Shown: positions 8,373 through 16,155 of the stretch, piece by piece
Position numbering within the stretch: the stretch's first letter is position 1
Layout: each line of letters opens with the position of its first letter
Source of the DNA: Thioalkalivibrio sp.
Lineage (GTDB): Bacteria; Pseudomonadota; Gammaproteobacteria; Ectothiorhodospirales; Ectothiorhodospiraceae
NCBI GenBank assembly: GCA_003555285.1
Contig: PWGH01000111.1
Span: 1 to 16,481 of the forward strand
Direction of reading: 5' to 3'
DNA: 16,481 nucleotides
Notes under the pieces: model-generated
Databases searched by the model: none
The model's input: the letters and a program-made list of their open reading frames with translations, nothing else
Told to the model about the DNA's origin: nothing
Made by a program: the position numbers and the translations under genes

Positions 8373-8993
8373 ATGGCCCGTTATATTGGACCGACCTGCA
8401 AGCTGGCCCGACGTGAAGGCGGCGACCTGGGGCTGAAAAGCCGCGCGCGCGCGCTCGAAACGAAGTGCAAGCTGGACAAGCCCCCGGGTCAGCACGGTGA
8501 TCGGCGCACGCGCCTCTCCGACTACGGCGTGCAGCTGCGGGAGAAGCAGAAGCTGCGCCGCACCTACGGGGTGCTGGAGAAGCAATTCCGCAATTATTAC
8601 AAGGCTGCATCGCGGATCAAGGGTTCGACCGGCGAAAACCTGCTGCGCCTGCTGGAAGGGCGCCTGGATAACGTCGTCTACCGGATCGGCTTTGGCGGCA
8701 CCCGGGCCGAGGCGCGCCAGCTCGTTTCGCATCGGGCGATCCTGGTCAACGGGCGGACGGTGAACATCCCTTCGTTCCAGGTCTCCCCCGGCGACGTGGT
8801 TTCGGTGCGAGAAAAAGCGCGTCAGCAAGTGCGGGTGAAGGATGCGATGACCCTCGCGGAACAGGCGGGCCTGCCCACCTGGATCGAGGTGGAAAGTGCG
8901 AAGTTCGAAGGCCTGTTCAAGGCGCTTCCCGACCGTTCCGATCTGCCGGCCGATATCAATGAATCGCTGGTGGTGGAGTTGTACTCGAAGTAA
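8373..8993 (+). CDS. rpsD: 30S ribosomal protein S4
   Basis: This is a 206-residue S4, the same length as in E. coli. It is a primary binder of the 16S 5' domain, part of the mRNA entry helicase, and in E. coli the translational repressor of the alpha operon. The sequence [20 protein letters not shown] and the S4 RNA-binding domain at about residues 94-156 ([20 protein letters not shown]) are clear. Of the four cysteines of the zinc-binding S4 knuckle, only C9 and C32 remain, whereas E. coli keeps only C32. GGAG at 8360-8363 precedes the ATG by 9 nt. Confidence 0.98.
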   Translation: MARYIGPTCKLARREGGDLGLKSRARALETKCKLDKPPGQHGDRRTRLSDYGVQLREKQKLRRTYGVLEKQFRNYYKAASRIKGSTGENLLRLLEGRLDNVVYRIGFGGTRAEARQLVSHRAILVNGRTVNIPSFQVSPGDVVSVREKARQQVRVKDAMTLAEQAGLPTWIEVESAKFEGLFKALPDRSDLPADINESLVVELYSK

Positions 8994-9014
8994 ACCCTGC
9001 CGGCTGGAGTGGAC

Positions 9015-10001
9015 ATGCAAGCGAACGAACTGGTCAACAAGCAGCACATCGAAGTCGAATCCGAGAGCCGCCACAAGGCGAAAGTGGTGCTTGAGCCGCT
9101 GGAGCGGGGTTTCGGGCATACCCTGGGCAACGCGCTGCGTCGCGTGCTGCTGTCATCGATTACCGGCGCGGCGATCGTCGAGGCCGAGATCGAGGGTGTA
9201 CTGCACGAGTACTCCACCATCGAGGGCGTGCAGGAGGATGTGGTCGATATCCTGCTGAACCTGAAGGGCGTGGCGTTGCGTATGCATGCCCGCGAAGAAA
9301 GCGTAGTGTCCTTGCGCAAGAAAGGTCCATGCGTGGTGACGGCCGGCGATATCACGCTCGACCACGATGTCGAGGTGGTGAACCCGGATCACGTGATCGC
9401 CACACTGACCAAGAACGTGGAACTGGCAATGTCGCTGCGTTTGCGCAGTGGGCGGGGCTATGAGCCGGTGTCCGCGCGGCGCCAGGACGAGATGGCGGAA
9501 AGCACGATCGGGCGTCTGATGCTCGATGCGAGCTTCAGCCCGATTCGTCGGGTCTCCTACCGCGTCGAGAGCGCGCGTCTGGCACAGCGGACCGACATGG
9601 ACCGTCTGGTACTGGAGCTGGAGACCAATGGAGCCATCGCCCCGGATGACGCGGTGCGCCAGGCCGCCGGGATTCTCCAGGGCCAGCTGGCACCCTTCGT
9701 GGACCTGCAGGAAACTGCTCACGAGACCCGTGCACAGGCTGGCGGTGCCGTCGATCCGTTGTTGTTGCGGCCCGTGGACGAACTTGAACTGACCGTGCGT
9801 TCGGCCAACTGTCTGAAGGCCGAAAATATCTACTATATCGGGGACCTGGTGCAGCGAACCGAAGTCGAACTGCTGCGAACCCCGAACCTGGGCAAGAAGT
9901 CCCTGACCGAGATCAAGGACACGCTGGCCAGCCACGGGCTCTCCCTGGGAATGCGCCTGGAAAACTGGCCGCCCCCGGGATTGCAGGATCCCTCTGAATA
10001 A
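9015..10001 (+). CDS. rpoA: DNA-directed RNA polymerase subunit alpha
   Basis: This is a 328-residue alpha subunit (329 in E. coli). Its N-terminal domain (to about 230) dimerises and nucleates core assembly. [20 protein letters not shown] at 26-45 is the dimer signature. After a linker, the C-terminal domain (about 245-320) binds UP elements and activators. The DNA-contact residues of E. coli are conserved as R262, N265, C266, K268, G293, K295, S296 and E299. A GTG at 9009 is also in frame, but it overlaps the likely ribosome binding site GGAG (9006-9009), so ATG 9015 is preferred. It lies between rpsD and rplQ. Confidence 0.98.
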   Translation: MQANELVNKQHIEVESESRHKAKVVLEPLERGFGHTLGNALRRVLLSSITGAAIVEAEIEGVLHEYSTIEGVQEDVVDILLNLKGVALRMHAREESVVSLRKKGPCVVTAGDITLDHDVEVVNPDHVIATLTKNVELAMSLRLRSGRGYEPVSARRQDEMAESTIGRLMLDASFSPIRRVSYRVESARLAQRTDMDRLVLELETNGAIAPDDAVRQAAGILQGQLAPFVDLQETAHETRAQAGGAVDPLLLRPVDELELTVRSANCLKAENIYYIGDLVQRTEVELLRTPNLGKKSLTEIKDTLASHGLSLGMRLENWPPPGLQDPSE

Positions 10002-10041
10002 CCGCCGGCCGCGGCCGAACACACGAACCTAGGTACTAGTC

Positions 10042-10410
10042 ATGCGTCATCGCAACATCGGTCGGCAACTGAGCCGAAACAGCTCCCACCGCAAGGCGAC
10101 CCTGCAGTCGCTGACGGTATCCCTGCTGCGCCATGAATTGATCAAGACCACGCTGCCCAAGGCAAAGGAACTGCGTCGCGTCGCCGAGCCGCTGATCACC
10201 CTCAGCAAGCAGGATTCGGTCCATACCCGGCGCCTGGCCTTTGCCCGGCTGCGCGACAAGGAGATTGTCGGCAAGCTCTTCACCGAGCTCGGCCCGCGTT
10301 TCCAGACCCGCCCCGGCGGTTACCTGCGCATCCTGAAGTGCGGCTACCGCGCCGGTGACAACGCCCCGATGGCCTACGTCGAGCTCATGGATCGCCCAAC
10401 GGCCGACTGA
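10042..10410 (+). CDS. rplQ: 50S ribosomal protein L17
   Basis: This is a 122-residue L17 (127 in E. coli), sited near the tunnel exit. It starts [19 protein letters not shown] and ends [19 protein letters not shown], both diagnostic. AGGT at 10031-10034 is a weak ribosome binding site 7 nt upstream. The 40-nt gap from rpoA is the longest inside the alpha operon. It is the last gene of the cluster and is followed by a hairpin terminator at 10436-10466. Confidence 0.97.
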   Translation: MRHRNIGRQLSRNSSHRKATLQSLTVSLLRHELIKTTLPKAKELRRVAEPLITLSKQDSVHTRRLAFARLRDKEIVGKLFTELGPRFQTRPGGYLRILKCGYRAGDNAPMAYVELMDRPTAD

Positions 10411-10671
10411 CCCACCACGCCCCATGTCCGCCCCCCGAAACCGGCCCCGTGCCGGTTTCGTCGTTTGGGCTGAGCCGAGCCTGGGACCGTGCCCGAACCT
10501 GTGGCCGTGCCCGAGGCGTGCGGGGTACGCCCGGTCCCGACCCGCTCGAGTCGTCCCTGAGCGCTCGAAGATGGCCATCCATGGCCATCTACGGTCCGGA
10601 CCGGGCGCACCCCACACGGCTTCTCAGCGGGTAGAAACCCCAAAGGCGTGCGGCCGGGGCTCGGTCGTCGT
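10411..10671. other. Spacer without a gene, carrying two short dyads
   Basis: After the rplQ terminator I see no credible coding frame up to 10671. The few open frames are low-complexity shadows rich in arginine and proline. Two adjacent dyads stand out: GATGGCCAT (10570-10578) and its complement at 10581-10589 with a 2-nt centre, then the perfect 12-nt palindrome CGGTCCGGACCG (10592-10603). Their role is unknown. Confidence 0.5.
10436..10466 (+). terminator. Terminator of the alpha operon
   Basis: Bases 10436-10445 (CGAAACCGGC) pair perfectly with 10451-10460 (GCCGGTTTCG) around a 5-nt CCCGT loop, followed by TCGTTT. It lies 25 nt after the rplQ stop. The ten-pair GC-rich stem is strong, while the T run is short and interrupted, so the efficiency is uncertain. 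Confidence 0.75.
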
Positions 10672-10741
10672 GTAGGGTGGGTAAAGCGCAGCGCACCCGC
10701 CAGCCCCGTGTGGTGGGCCCGCTGCGTTGGGTCCACCCTAC
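10672..10741. repeat. Dispersed palindromic element (REP/MITE-like)
   Basis: A 70-nt imperfect palindrome has perfect outer arms GTAGGGTGG (10672-10680) and CCACCCTAC (10733-10741) and partly matching inner arms containing CGCAGCG and its complement. Elements with GTAGGGTGGG ends and a GCGCAGCGCACCC core are, to my memory, widespread between genes of proteobacteria and often give rise to spurious small predicted proteins. Only one copy lies in this window, so dispersal has to be checked in the genome. Confidence 0.6.
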
Positions 10742-10774
10742 AACGCTGCCCGTTGCCCTTTAATAAAAAAAGAT

Positions 10775-10892
10775 GATCCCAGTGGAGGGCGCAGCCCTGT
10801 TCGCGGGTGTCGGCCGCAGGGAAGCGGTCGTCAAGCCTACAGGGAGGTATTCACGGCGTCCCGCGAACAGGGCTGCGCCCTCCACTGGGATC
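10775..10892 (-). terminator. 33-nt perfect inverted repeat plus T7; candidate uvrA terminator
   Basis: The arms at 10775-10807 and 10860-10892 are exact reverse complements over 33 nt, with a 52-nt centre. The centre holds a second hairpin (10811-10817 with 10824-10830, one wobble). On the minus strand the stem is followed after 3 nt by seven T (10771-10765), the arrangement of an intrinsic terminator for transcription coming from uvrA. On the plus strand no T run follows. The stem is far longer than a usual terminator, so it may instead be a repeat element that has taken on that role. Confidence 0.55.
10830..10864 (+). repeat. Direct repeat, copy 1
   Basis: This 35-nt sequence recurs at 10905-10939 with a single change (G at 10846, T at 10921), a period of 75 nt. 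Its last five bases overlap the right arm of the 33-nt inverted repeat. The sequence begins GTCAAGCCTACAGGGA and ends ATTCACGGCGTCCCGC. Confidence 0.8.
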
Positions 10893-10904
10893 CACCCCGC
10901 TGCC

Positions 10905-10939
10905 GTCAAGCCTACAGGGATGTATTCACGGCGTCCCGC
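10905..10939 (+). repeat. Direct repeat, copy 2
   Basis: This is the second copy of the 35-nt repeat found at 10830-10864, with one mismatch. What follows it differs from what follows copy 1: here a GC-rich hairpin (10937-10945 with 10954-10964, two bulged bases) comes next, so the longer unit is not duplicated intact. Confidence 0.8.
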
Positions 10940-10960
10940 CGGAGGGTCACGGACCTCCCC

Positions 10961-10996
10961 GGCGACGGTGCTACCCCGGCGGCGACGGTGCCACCC
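10961..10996. repeat. Short tandem repeat, two 20-nt units
   Basis: GGCGACGGTGCTACCCC at 10961 is followed 20 nt later by GGCGACGGTGCCACCC at 10981. The two units differ by one base over their first 16 positions. It lies just beyond the uvrA stop. No coding frame or promoter is evident. Confidence 0.5.
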
Positions 10997-11018
10997 TCAC
11001 GCGCGGGGGCAGGAGTGT

Positions 11019-13868
11019 CTAGCCGGTGGCGGTGCGGGCGAGGGCGGTGGCGAGGATCGCGGCGAGGAAGCGGCCGGTGTGGCTTTCGGGGGCTGCCGCG
11101 ACGGTTTCCGGCGGGCCGGCGACCAGGATGCGGCCGCCGTTGCCGCCGCCTTCGGGGCCGATGTCGATCAGCCAGTCGGCGGTCTTGATCACATCCAGGT
11201 TGTGCTCGATCACCACGACGGTGTTGCCGTGGTCGCGCAGGCGATGCAGCACGGTGAGCAGCTGCTCGACATCGAAGAAATGCAGGCCGGTGGTGGGCTC
11301 GTCGAGGATGTACAGCGTGCGGCCGGTGTCGCGCTTGGACAGTTCGCGCGCGAGCTTGATGCGCTGGGCCTCGCCACCGGACAGCGTGGTCGCGTTCTGG
11401 CCCAGCTGGATGTAGGACAGGCCGACGTCCATCAGGGTCTCCAGCTTGCGCCGGATGGCGGGGACCGCATGGAAGAAGGTCAGACCATCCTCGACGGTCA
11501 TCTCCAGCACCTCATGGATGCTGCGGCCCTTGTAGCGAACCTCGAGGGTCTCGCGGTTGTAGCGCTGCCCCCGGCACACGTCGCAAGGGACGAAGACGTC
11601 CGGCAGGAAGTGCATCTCGACCTTGATCACGCCGTCGCCCTGGCAGGCCTCGCAGCGGCCGCCACGCACGTTGAAGGAAAAGCGCCCGGGGCGGTAACCG
11701 CGGGATCGGGCCTCGGCCGTGCCGGCAAAGAGGTCCCGGATGGGGGTAAACAGCCCGGTGTAGGTCGCCGGGTTGGAGCGCGGCGTGCGCCCGATCGGGC
11801 TCTGGTCGATGTCCACGACCTTGTCGATCCAGTGCAAGCCGTCGATGCTGGCGTGGGCGGCCACCTTGTGGCTGCCGCGGTACAGCGCATTGGCCACGGC
11901 CGGGTACAGGGTGTCGTTGACGAGTGTGGACTTGCCGGAACCGGAGACCCCGGTGACGCAGGTGAGCAGGCCGACCGGAAAGGCGGCGTCGATGCCCTTC
12001 AGGTTGTTGCCGCAGGCGCCGCGAACGGTCAACAGGCGTTCCGGGTCGAGCGGTTGGCGCTGCACCGGGATCGGAATGGCCCGCCGCCCGGACAGGTACG
12101 CCCCGGTCAGGGAGTCGGGATGGGCCTCGATCTCGGCTGCGGTGCCCACGGCCACGATCTCGCCGCCATGGCGACCCGCACCGGGGCCGATATCCACCAC
12201 GAAGTCCGCACGGCGAATGGCCTCTTCGTCGTGTTCGACCACGATTACGGTGTTGCCGAGATCGCGCAGATTGAACAGGGTTCGCAGCAAGCGTTCGTTA
12301 TCGCGTTGGTGCAGGCCGATTGAGGGCTCATCCAGGATGTACATCACCCCAACCAGCGCCGAACCAATCTGGGAGGCGAGCCGGATCCGCTGCGCCTCGC
12401 CGCCGGATAGGGTTTCGGCAGGCCGGTCAAGGGTCAGGTATTCCAGGCCGACGTCGACCAGGAACCCCATGCGCGCGTCCAGCTCGTGCACGACCTTTTC
12501 GGCGATGCGTGCGAACCGGCCCGGTAGGGTGAGATTCTGGAAGAAAGCGCGGGCGTCGGCCACGCTCATACGGGTCAGGGCCGGCAGGTTTTGGTCGCGC
12601 AGGAAGACATTGCGGGCGCCGGCGTTCAACCGGGTACCATGGCATTCCCCGCAGGGGTGGTGGGCGAGGTAGCGGCCGAGTTCCTCGCGCACCGCCGGCG
12701 AGTCCGTTTCCCGATACCGGCGTTCCAGGTTCGGGACCACCCCCTCGAAGCGGCGCAATTCGGCGCGCGGCCGCCCGTCGCCGCCGGGATGGGTGAAGCG
12801 AATCTTTTCCGTCCCCGAGCCATGCAGGATCACGGCGCGCACCGCAGCCGGCAAGTCGACCCAGGGCGTCTCGACATCGAAGCGATAATGCGCGGCGAGA
12901 CTCTGAAGCAGGCTGAAATACCAGGCATTGCGCCGGTCCCAGCCGCGCACCGCTCCGCCGGCCAAGCTGAGTTCCGGCTGCGCGACCACACGTTCCGGAT
13001 CGAAGGACTGCCGGATGCCCAGGCCGTCGCAAGCCGGACAGGCTCCGGCCGGGTTGTTGAACGAAAACAGCCGGGGCTCCAGTTCCCGGATCGCATAGCC
13101 GCAGACGGGACAGGCGAATCGGGCGGAAAACACCAACGGTGCCCGTTCGGGTTCATCCATCCAGGCGACCAGGGCCATGCCCTCGGCCAGCCCGGTCGCG
13201 GTTTCGAAGGACTCGGCCAACCGTTGGCGCAGGTCCTCGCGCACCTTGAAGCGATCGATCACGATCTCGATATCGTGCTTGCGCTTGGGGTCGATGGTTG
13301 GTAGCGCATCGAGATCCACCACCTCGCCATTGATGCGCGCGCGCAGGAAGCCCTGGGCGCGCATCGCCTCCAGTTGCCGGACATGTTCGCCCTTGCGTCC
13401 GCGCACGATCGGCGCGAGCAGCATCAGACGCTCCCCCGGCGGCAACGCCAGCACTTGGTCGACCATCTGCGAGATGGTCTGGGCCGCCAGGGTGGTGCCG
13501 TGCTCCGGACAGCGCGGCTCGCCGGCACGGGCGAACAGCAGCCGCAGGTAGTCATAGATCTCGGTGATGGTGCCGACGGTGGAGCGCGGGTTGTGCGAGG
13601 TGCTCTTCTGCTCGATCGCAATCGCCGGCGACAGCCCCTCGATCAGATCGACATCGGGTTTTTCCATCATCGACAGGAACTGCCGGGCGTAGGTCGACAG
13701 GCTCTCCACATAGCGGCGCTGTCCCTCGGCGAACAAGGTGTCGAAGGCCAGCGACGACTTGCCTGACCCCGAGACCCCGGTGACCACGATCAGCCGCTCG
13801 CGCGGCAGATCCAGGTCGATGGCCTTCAGGTTATGGGTGCGTGCACCGCGAATCTTGATCGTATCCAT
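11019..13868 (-). CDS. uvrA: UvrABC system protein A (excision repair ATPase)
   Basis: This is a 949-residue UvrA (940 in E. coli), the dimeric DNA-damage sensor that loads UvrB in nucleotide excision repair. It has two ABC ATPase modules. Walker A motifs are [10 protein letters not shown] (31-40) and [10 protein letters not shown] (640-649), ABC signatures are [12 protein letters not shown] (487-498) and [12 protein letters not shown] (829-840), and Walker B motifs are [10 protein letters not shown] (511-520) and [10 protein letters not shown] (854-863). Zinc is held by C253, C256, C277, C280 and by C739, C742, C762, C765. The frame is open 60 codons further upstream, past the yajR start. 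I chose ATG 13868 because [15 protein letters not shown] is the family N-terminus. It is convergent to the alpha operon and divergent from yajR. Confidence 0.98.
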   Translation of the reverse strand: MDTIKIRGARTHNLKAIDLDLPRERLIVVTGVSGSGKSSLAFDTLFAEGQRRYVESLSTYARQFLSMMEKPDVDLIEGLSPAIAIEQKSTSHNPRSTVGTITEIYDYLRLLFARAGEPRCPEHGTTLAAQTISQMVDQVLALPPGERLMLLAPIVRGRKGEHVRQLEAMRAQGFLRARINGEVVDLDALPTIDPKRKHDIEIVIDRFKVREDLRQRLAESFETATGLAEGMALVAWMDEPERAPLVFSARFACPVCGYAIRELEPRLFSFNNPAGACPACDGLGIRQSFDPERVVAQPELSLAGGAVRGWDRRNAWYFSLLQSLAAHYRFDVETPWVDLPAAVRAVILHGSGTEKIRFTHPGGDGRPRAELRRFEGVVPNLERRYRETDSPAVREELGRYLAHHPCGECHGTRLNAGARNVFLRDQNLPALTRMSVADARAFFQNLTLPGRFARIAEKVVHELDARMGFLVDVGLEYLTLDRPAETLSGGEAQRIRLASQIGSALVGVMYILDEPSIGLHQRDNERLLRTLFNLRDLGNTVIVVEHDEEAIRRADFVVDIGPGAGRHGGEIVAVGTAAEIEAHPDSLTGAYLSGRRAIPIPVQRQPLDPERLLTVRGACGNNLKGIDAAFPVGLLTCVTGVSGSGKSTLVNDTLYPAVANALYRGSHKVAAHASIDGLHWIDKVVDIDQSPIGRTPRSNPATYTGLFTPIRDLFAGTAEARSRGYRPGRFSFNVRGGRCEACQGDGVIKVEMHFLPDVFVPCDVCRGQRYNRETLEVRYKGRSIHEVLEMTVEDGLTFFHAVPAIRRKLETLMDVGLSYIQLGQNATTLSGGEAQRIKLARELSKRDTGRTLYILDEPTTGLHFFDVEQLLTVLHRLRDHGNTVVVIEHNLDVIKTADWLIDIGPEGGGNGGRILVAGPPETVAAAPESHTGRFLAAILATALARTATG

Positions 13869-14022
13869 CCGGCTTCCAGGAATTGCCGACGGCGTTGCGC
13901 CGAGCCGGCAATGGTAGCATTGCGCGCCGCGGTCCTCGACGATCCCGCAGTCCAGGACGGTTTCCCGGTAAGATGCGCTGTCCGACCGTTCGAACCCGAT
14001 CGGGATCCAGAGCCACCCGCCT
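13869..14022. promoter_or_regulatory. Divergent uvrA / yajR promoter region
   Basis: This 154-nt spacer must drive both genes. On the minus strand a possible -10 TACCAT (13916-13911) with a weak -35 TCGAGG (13939-13934, 17-nt spacer) would give a leader of about 36 nt for uvrA. The -10 lies inside the dyad GCAATG-GTAG-CATTGC (13908-13923). For yajR only a possible -10 TAAGAT (13969-13974) without a good -35 is seen. I found no LexA box of the CTGT-N8-ACAG type. Confidence 0.35.
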
Positions 14023-15441
14023 ATGCCCGTCTCCGAATTTCGCGCCACCTCCGGCCTCGCGGCGATCTATTCCGTGCGCATGGCGGGCTTGTTCATGGTC
14101 CTGCCGGTGCTGATGCTGTATGTGGACGTGTTCCCGGGGGCCACCCCTTTGTTGATGGGCGTCGCGCTCGGCATCTACGGCCTGACGCAGGCTCTGCTGC
14201 AGATCCCCTTCGGCATGCTGTCCGATCGGGTGGGTCGCAAACCGTTGATCGCGGTGGGCCTGGTGTTGCTGATCATCGGCAGTGTGATCGCCGCGTTGGC
14301 GGAATCGGTGTACGGCCTGATCCTGGGGCGGGCCTTACAGGGCGCCGGTGCGGTGGCTGCTGTGGTGTTGGCGCTCACGGCGGATCTGATCGCTGAGGAA
14401 CGGCGCACCCGCGCCCTGGCCGTGATCGGGCTGACCATCGGCCTGACCTTCACCGCCGCGATGGTGGTCGGGCCGCTGATCGATCGCGGCTTCGGCCTGT
14501 CCGGGATCTTCTGGGTGACCGCCGCGCTCGGCGTCGTGGCCCTGTTGGTGCTCTTTTTCTGGGTGCCCAAGGCTGCCCATGCCCGTCCGCACCCGGACAT
14601 GGTGCCGGTCCCCGGCGGATTGCGCCAGGTGCTGCGCGACGGCGAACTGATGCGGCTGAACCTCGGTGCCTTCATCCTGCACACCACCCTGGCGGCCAAT
14701 TTCCTCGTGCTGCCCGTCCTGCTGGTGACCCGGCTGGAACTGAATCCGGCGCTGCATTACCAGATCTACCTGCCAGTCCTGGTGCTCGGCTTCCTGTTGA
14801 TGATCCCGGCGGTGATTCATGCCGAGCGCCGCCGGGCGATGAAGCCGGTGTTCCTGGTGGCGATCGGACTGTTGATCGCGGTGCAGGCGCTGTTGCCCTT
14901 CGCCCGGGACTGGTTCGCGCTGGGTCTGGCCTTGGTGTTGTTCTTCGCCGCCTTCAATTTGCTCGAGGCGGCCCTGCCCTCGCTGGTCGCGAAGACGGCG
15001 CCCGTGGCCGAGAAGGGCACCGCCATGGGCTTATTCTCCACCAGTCAGTTCCTGGGCATCTTCGCCGGCGGGACGCTGGGCGGACTGATCCTGACCTATG
15101 CGGGCGCCGCCGGGGTCTTCGGCCTGGGCTTGGCCGGTGCGATCCTCTGGTTGCTGGTGGCTCGCACCATGGCGCCGCCGAGCCATCTGGCCAATCGGGC
15201 CTATGCGTTGCCGGCGTGCTGGCAGGCGGCGCCCGGTGCCTTGCAGGCCCGCCTGGACCGATTGGAGGGCGTGGCGGAGGCACGGGTCAGTGCGTGCGAG
15301 CAGGCCGTGTACCTGAAGGTGGATCCGGCGCGTTTCGACGCCGCTGCCGTGCGCACCGTGTTCCGCGAGGCCGACCACGACGGCGAAGATGATCGCGAAC
15401 GCGGGACCGAACCCGCGAAGGCGTGGCCCGCCGGTCGCTGA
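14023..15441 (+). CDS. yajR: YajR-type MFS transporter with C-terminal soluble domain
   Basis: This is a 472-residue inner-membrane protein with about 12 hydrophobic segments in two halves separated by a cytoplasmic loop near 182-210. Segment 1 has the YajR-like [22 protein letters not shown] motif [11 protein letters not shown], is at 64-73 and the motif B region GRALQGAGA at 102-110. After the last segment, residues about 395-450 ([15 protein letters not shown], then [17 protein letters not shown]) resemble the small ferredoxin-like YAM domain of E. coli YajR. The family is viewed as proton-driven drug/H+ antiporters, but the substrate is unknown. The start lacks a strong Shine-Dalgarno. 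Its placement between uvrA and ssb matches Pseudomonas. Confidence 0.88.
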   Translation: MPVSEFRATSGLAAIYSVRMAGLFMVLPVLMLYVDVFPGATPLLMGVALGIYGLTQALLQIPFGMLSDRVGRKPLIAVGLVLLIIGSVIAALAESVYGLILGRALQGAGAVAAVVLALTADLIAEERRTRALAVIGLTIGLTFTAAMVVGPLIDRGFGLSGIFWVTAALGVVALLVLFFWVPKAAHARPHPDMVPVPGGLRQVLRDGELMRLNLGAFILHTTLAANFLVLPVLLVTRLELNPALHYQIYLPVLVLGFLLMIPAVIHAERRRAMKPVFLVAIGLLIAVQALLPFARDWFALGLALVLFFAAFNLLEAALPSLVAKTAPVAEKGTAMGLFSTSQFLGIFAGGTLGGLILTYAGAAGVFGLGLAGAILWLLVARTMAPPSHLANRAYALPACWQAAPGALQARLDRLEGVAEARVSACEQAVYLKVDPARFDAAAVRTVFREADHDGEDDRERGTEPAKAWPAGR

Positions 15442-15505
15442 ATCTCCTCCGCTGCCCAGCGCTGCCGGCAGGCGAGCGGGCAAGCAAGCGGTCGGACGCA
15501 CTGCT

Positions 15506-15514
15506 TGGTACACT
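15506..15514 (+). promoter_or_regulatory. Extended -10 promoter of ssb
   Basis: TGG-TACACT provides a TGn extension (15506-15508) and a -10 hexamer (15509-15514) matching TATAAT in four of six bases. No good -35 is seen 16-18 nt upstream, as is common for extended -10 promoters. The leader would be about 45 nt before the ssb ATG. It lies 65 nt after the yajR stop. Confidence 0.5.
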
Positions 15515-15566
15515 ACGCGATCGAATTCAGCGACCCAATCCAACGAACAACGCACAAGGAGCAGCC

Positions 15567-16028
15567 ATGGCCCGCGGAGTGAACAAGGTAATCCTGCTCG
15601 GCAATCTGGGTGCCGACCCCGAGAAGCGTGAAACCCCGGCCGGGCTCACCATCACCAGCCTGCGCATCGCCACCACCGAGCAGTGGACCGACAAGCAGAC
15701 CGGTGAGAAGCGGGACAACACCGAGTGGCATCGGGTCGTACTCTTCGGACGTCTGGGCGAGATCGCCGCGCAGTACCTGAACAAGGGCTCGCAGGTCTAC
15801 ATCGAGGGCCGGATTCAGACGCGCAAGTGGCAGGACAAGGAGGGGCAGGATCGTTACACCACCGAGATCGTGGCCAACGAAATGCAGTTGTTGGGCGGCC
15901 GTGGCGGCGCACCGGGCGGTGATTCGGGCGATCGTGGCCGCGATCGCGGGCCGCAGGACGAGTGGAATGCGCCCAGCAGCCAGGCCCCCTCCGGTCGCAG
16001 CATCCAGGACGACGACGTTCCGTTCTAG
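15567..16028 (+). CDS. ssb: Single-stranded DNA-binding protein
   Basis: This is a 153-residue SSB that coats single-stranded DNA in replication, recombination and repair. The OB fold covers about residues 1-110 ([16 protein letters not shown], then [18 protein letters not shown], then [15 protein letters not shown]). The DNA-stacking aromatic residues W40, W54, F60 and W88 are present. A glycine-rich, disordered linker follows, and the acidic tip DDDVPF (148-153) is the docking site for partner proteins. In E. coli the tip is DDDIPF. AAGGAG at 15556-15561 is 5 nt before the chosen ATG, and an upstream in-frame extension is ignored. Confidence 0.97.
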   Translation: MARGVNKVILLGNLGADPEKRETPAGLTITSLRIATTEQWTDKQTGEKRDNTEWHRVVLFGRLGEIAAQYLNKGSQVYIEGRIQTRKWQDKEGQDRYTTEIVANEMQLLGGRGGAPGGDSGDRGRDRGPQDEWNAPSSQAPSGRSIQDDDVPF

Positions 16029-16082
16029 GGAACATCTATTCCAAGCCGTAGACCAAGATGGCGGCAAGTCATTGAATAAAAA

Positions 16083-16110
16083 GGGAGCGGCCGGCGTCTG
16101 GGACGCCTGC
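16083..16110 (-). terminator. Possible terminator of the usp gene
   Basis: GGCGTC (16093-16098) pairs with GACGCC (16102-16107) around a TGG loop and extends by two more pairs past a mismatch. On the minus strand, some ten bases beyond the stem comes TTTTTATT (complement of AATAAAAA, 16075-16082). The gap between stem and T run makes it only a weak candidate. Confidence 0.35.
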
Positions 16111-16155
16111 GGGAGTCCGATATAAAGACCGGGTACGCCAGGGCTTGGCCGGCAT

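Noticed and set aside
9009..9014. GTG at 9009 as the rpoA start
   Set aside because: It would place the ribosome binding site GGAG inside the start codon. ATG 9015 has proper spacing and gives the family length.
10355..10736. Small open frames between rplQ and uvrA on both strands
   Set aside because: Composition is R/P/G rich, the frames cross the terminator and the palindromic element, and there is no ribosome binding site. Similar spurious proteins are known from dispersed palindromes.
10830..10939. Minimal CRISPR array (two 35-nt repeats with a 40-nt spacer)
   Set aside because: The dimensions fit, but there are only two copies and no cas genes, and most of the spacer is the right arm of the inverted repeat, so it is repeat-element sequence.
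10773..12323. 516-codon plus-strand frame starting in the repeat cluster
   Set aside because: It begins in repeat DNA and then runs antisense through the conserved C-terminal half of uvrA. The repeated peptide VKPTG-YSRRPA simply reflects the direct repeats.
13869..14048. 60-codon N-terminal extension of uvrA
   Set aside because: It overlaps the divergent yajR start, has no family similarity, and the canonical UvrA N-terminus begins at the ATG at 13868.
15442..15566. LexA box upstream of ssb
   Set aside because: There is no CTGT-N8-ACAG or near match on either strand. Only the extended -10 promoter is supported.
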